From Armatimonadota bacterium (GTDB taxonomy: Bacteria; Armatimonadota; JAAZEB01): a DNA stretch of 33,069 nucleotides. The notes below the pieces were generated by a model that was not told where the DNA came from, ran no database searches, and worked only from the letters and a program-made list of their open reading frames with translations. Made by a program: the position numbers and the translations under genes. How positions within the stretch are numbered: the stretch's first letter is position 1; each line of letters begins with the position of its first letter. Shown one piece after another: positions 30,729 to 33,069 of this stretch. The stretch is from the NCBI GenBank assembly GCA_016199585.1, contig JACQGM010000112.1, positions 1-33,069 on the forward strand, written 5' to 3'.

Positions 30729-31562
30729 TCAGTCCCCGTGCAGTACCGCCAGCGTGTGTTCGACGTTCAGGCGAATCTGGTCCAGGTACTTGGGGAACAT
30801 GCCGACGACGACGGCGTCTTGCGGCTTGACGTGGGTGAAGGCGAAGCGGAACGCCTCGCGTACGTCTTGCTGAGTCGTGCAGCGCCGGTTGGCGGCCAGG
30901 ATCTTGAAGGCGAGGCACTGCTTGGCGGTGGCCCGGATGACCCGGCACATCGCGGGCGGGTCCTCGTCGGGGTACGCCTCCGGCGCCGCGGCGGCGGCCG
31001 GCGCCACGAGGGCGCTCTCGCGCGGCTTGCGGCTCAGGTTGTAGAAGCACGCCATGTAGAAGTCAACGTCCCACCCTTTCTCCTCGGCGTACTCGATCAC
31101 CGCCGGGATGTGGGTGCCCAGGCCGACGCGCACGCCGCAGTCGCGGATGCGCTTCAGGTAATCGTTCACGCGGTCGATCTCGCCGGCGTGCCACCACGTA
31201 TCGGTGCGCGCGCCGTGGTGGTAGATGCCGATGGCACCGGCCGCCGCCAGGATGCGGATGTTCTGGAAGACGTCGTGCATCTCCGAGGCGGTCTGGGCGA
31301 TCCAGTGGAGCTGCCCGCCCTCGCGCCGGAAGAGCTCGACCCAGTGAAGGATACGGTGATAGTCGCCCCGGGCCTGAAGGGTGTTGATTCCCGCCTGCTG
31401 AACGCGGTGCAGGTACTGCACCACTCCCGCGTCGGTGAAGTAGCCCCGCATGTCGGCGCTCATCTCCGGGGAGAAGTGCGAGTTGCCGCAGAGCGGGTTG
31501 CCGCCGCTGATCAGGCGGGTGATCCGGTGCTCTCCAAATGGAACCGTGGGTAGCTGAAACAT
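30729..31562 (-). CDS. TIM-barrel protein related to aldo/keto reductases or aldolases
   Basis: A 277-residue soluble protein. HRITRLISGGNPLCGNSHFS near the N-terminus, then AGINTLQARGDYHRILHWVE, HWIAQTASEMHDVFQNIRIL, AAGAIGIYHHGARTDTW and RDCGVRVGLGTHIPAVIEYA follow the strand-helix order of a TIM barrel. The C-terminal FAFTHVKPQDAVVVGMFPKY is a usual barrel-closing strand. Proteins with this pattern occur in planctomycete- and Armatimonadota-type genomes without a proven reaction. The ATG at 31562 is preceded by GGGAG. It heads the leftward array, 203 bp ahead of paralog 4, in a spacer where I see no gene. Confidence 0.65.
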   Translation of the reverse strand: MFQLPTVPFGEHRITRLISGGNPLCGNSHFSPEMSADMRGYFTDAGVVQYLHRVQQAGINTLQARGDYHRILHWVELFRREGGQLHWIAQTASEMHDVFQNIRILAAAGAIGIYHHGARTDTWWHAGEIDRVNDYLKRIRDCGVRVGLGTHIPAVIEYAEEKGWDVDFYMACFYNLSRKPRESALVAPAAAAAPEAYPDEDPPAMCRVIRATAKQCLAFKILAANRRCTTQQDVREAFRFAFTHVKPQDAVVVGMFPKYLDQIRLNVEHTLAVLHGD

Positions 31563-31787
31563 GCCGCTGCTCCCGCAGACCGCCAACTCCCGGCCGGCGC
31601 GCGTTCGCTCCGGCAAGGTCTCGGGGTCTGCCGCCCTTCCTCGTACCGGAGGCGTTCGGCGGCAGGAAGCGGCGTTCCTGCCCCTTCCAGGTCAGGCGAT
31701 GGAAGGATGGCGCCCCGGCCACGGCGCATAGCGGATCACCACGAGGGAAGCACACGGCGGAGCAGGGGCGCAGCGGCGGAGATGACG

Positions 31788-31819
31788 GCGCGGAGGCGGC
31801 CGTGGCTGAGCCTCCGCGC
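31788..31819. other. Intergenic hairpin
   Basis: GCGCGGAGGC and GCCTCCGCGC are perfect reverse complements with a 12-base loop. It lies upstream of the TIM-barrel gene in an otherwise empty spacer. No T-run follows on either strand, so a terminator role is uncertain. Confidence 0.4.
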
Positions 31820-32475
31820 TTTCCATCGGGGGCACCTGTGCCGGGCACTGGCGCGGCTCTTCATGCCGGCACGCCCGCCGTGGCAGTCCTGTGGTTCCCG
31901 GTCCCGTGTGGTGGGGCGAGTGTGGCGTGGGCACCCGCGGCACGGTTCACACTCCGGTTGCGGCTCTCGGGTACCCCGTCGTTCCTACGCCACCGTAGTG
32001 TTGCCGTGCCGGTGAGGGGAGCGGGCTACCCGTAGTGCTGCCCTGGCGCAGGAGTTGGCGTAAACGAGAACGCCGGGCGCGCTCTTCGGCGGGCAGATTG
32101 GTATCGTGGATGATATCGTTAATACGTTTGGGTATATGAACCACTATCAGGGCTCTCTGTCAAGGACAGCTTTCGGGAACAAGTGCGAAAGTGCTCATCC
32201 TCGCCCATCACCGACCAAACCGGCACCATCACTCACTTCCCGCCACCCCGTGCGGAATCGCTGTCGCCGCGACTTCGCCCGCCGCGAAGCCGCACGGCAC
32301 CTTCTGTTCCGGGTCCTCCGTTCAGTCCCGCCGCGGTCGGCTCGCCGCCCCCGCCAGGGAAACCCCGCCCCGCGTCGAAGTGTTACAACAAAGGATGTGT
32401 TGCCCTTCAGGGGCTGGAGGAGAAGAGAGAGGGCGGGGGCGCTTGCCAGTGCTTGTATCGCCATCCGAATCGACC

Positions 32476-32528
32476 TCGTCGTCGTTCTCGTCCTCGATGG
32501 TTGCAGTCGAGGACGACGACGACGAGGA
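32476..32528 (+). promoter_or_regulatory. Long imperfect hairpin in the leader of the E1 alpha gene
   Basis: Two 22-base arms (32476-32497 and 32507-32528) are reverse complements with three mismatches, around a 9-base loop. The arms are CGT/ACG-type triplet repeats (TCGTCGTCG against GACGACGACG). The structure ends about 50 bp before the start codon, so it could influence translation or transcript stability. Confidence 0.45.
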
Positions 32529-32577
32529 CGAGTAGGAACAGCGGGGAAGCGCTGCCCGCCTCCTGGGAGAGTTGACG

Positions 32578-33069
32578 ATGCGTGAGTTGGATGTCCTTCC
32601 TCATATCGAGCCGGAGACGCTCCGGTTCGGCGAGATACCGGTCGGCCACTACCGCGGCACTCTGCGCGAGGAGATCGCCAAGGGGCGGATCACGGCGCAG
32701 GGCGCCCGCGAGATGCTGGAGACGATGTTCCTGGTGCGCGCCTTCGAGTCGCTCATCGTGGACATGAAGAACAACAAGTTCAAGCCGGCCGAGGGGTTCT
32801 CGTTCGTCGGCGCCACCCACCTCTCGGTGGGGCAGGAGGCTGTCGCCGTGGGCATCATGGCGGCCACCCGGGGCGATGACTACATCACCAGCAGCCACCG
32901 CGGCCACGGCCACTCCATCGCCAAGGGGGTCTATGCCCTGCGCGCCATGGATGCCGAGGGGCTGAAGGGGTGGCTGGGTGAACCCGACGCCGCCGGCACT
33001 CGCGAGGAGTTACTGGCGCGCGCCCTGGAACAGCACCTCTACAAGACGGTGGCCGAGCTCTTCGGCAAG
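32578..33069 (+). CDS. 2-Oxoacid dehydrogenase E1 component, alpha subunit (partial)
   Basis: The first 164 residues of a thiamine-diphosphate-dependent E1 alpha subunit (pyruvate, branched-chain or acetoin type); the gene continues past the window. EMLETMFLVRAFESLIVDMK and the signature HLSVGQEAVAVGIMAATRGD, then YITSSHRGHGHSIAKG, are the family's N-terminal region, and the final VAELFGK precedes the ThDP motif, which lies off the end. Between HSIAKG and AELFGK there is an insert of about 40 residues (starting VYALRAMDAEGLKG) longer than in usual PdhA. The ATG follows GGGAGAGTTGACG. The beta subunit and E2 are expected downstream but cannot be seen. Confidence 0.88.
   Translation, partial: MRELDVLPHIEPETLRFGEIPVGHYRGTLREEIAKGRITAQGAREMLETMFLVRAFESLIVDMKNNKFKPAEGFSFVGATHLSVGQEAVAVGIMAATRGDDYITSSHRGHGHSIAKGVYALRAMDAEGLKGWLGEPDAAGTREELLARALEQHLYKTVAELFGK

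Larger units (their letters stand above)
31563..32577. other. About 1 kb without a supported gene
   Basis: Frames in this stretch lack domain character and ribosome sites. It holds a hairpin at 31788-31819 (GCGCGGAGGC with GCCTCCGCGC), an unusually AT-rich island at about 32095-32150 around TATCGTTAATACG, and a long hairpin at 32476-32528 before the dehydrogenase gene. A promoter for the dehydrogenase operon may lie in the AT-rich island or in GTTACAACAAAGGATG near 32384, but I cannot choose. Confidence 0.5.

Noticed and set aside
31947-32144. A 65-codon minus-strand frame beginning with GTG in the 1-kb spacer
   Set aside because: The N-terminal part is helix-like, but there is only a weak ribosome site and the second half is repeat-like; not enough to call a gene.

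Overview
High-GC bacterial DNA with dense coding, twin-arginine leaders, many secreted propeller proteins and abundant palindromic intergenic repeats. No rRNA or tRNA is present, so the lineage is inferred. The tandem secreted proteins sharing an LFVDDWLID-type motif, the Gfo/Idh/MocA oxidoreductase and the cytochrome bd-like oxidase with a fused cytochrome c fit an environmental phylum such as Armatimonadota or Planctomycetota. This is a guess, not a proof.

Region 1 (1-6.4 kb) is a divergent redox module. Leftward from a strong promoter run a PQQ-type propeller, an NHL-type propeller, a small Cys-rich Tat protein, a Tat-exported polyferredoxin and the first codons of a further coupled gene. 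Rightward from a back-to-back promoter run two cytochrome bd-superfamily membrane subunits, the first ending in a c-type cytochrome domain. Together they look like an uncharacterised extracytoplasmic electron-transfer chain ending in a non-canonical oxidase-like complex.

Region 2 (6.5-13.3 kb) holds a CsbD-like stress protein, a phosphatase-like protein coupled to a Ser/Thr kinase-TPR protein, a FkbM methyltransferase, a repeat cluster, a Pro-rich exported protein ending in a pilus/secretin N-domain-like module, and a PRC-barrel/MgtE/CBS transporter that appears to lack the usual MgtE selectivity residues.

Region 3 (13.3-20.5 kb) holds a nitroreductase, a set of repeats with a covarying hairpin, a Gfo/Idh/MocA oxidoreductase, a Pro/Ala-rich exported protein, an L,D-transpeptidase, a secreted protein made of two ~259-residue repeats behind a long leader, an esterase and a small PRC-barrel protein.

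Region 4 (20.7-22.5 kb) is a small mobile or defence-like patch: a four-helix-bundle protein with a zinc-finger tail, a C-terminal remnant of an Eco57I/PglX-like DNA methylase, and a ParE/RelE-type toxin-antitoxin pair.

Region 5 (22.6-31.6 kb) is a leftward array: a TIM-barrel protein, four related five-bladed-propeller (glycosidase-like) proteins interrupted by a seven-repeat TolB-like propeller, then an amidohydrolase. It is probably a carbohydrate or extracellular-polymer locus grown by tandem duplication. After about 1 kb without a convincing gene, the window ends inside a 2-oxoacid dehydrogenase E1 alpha gene.
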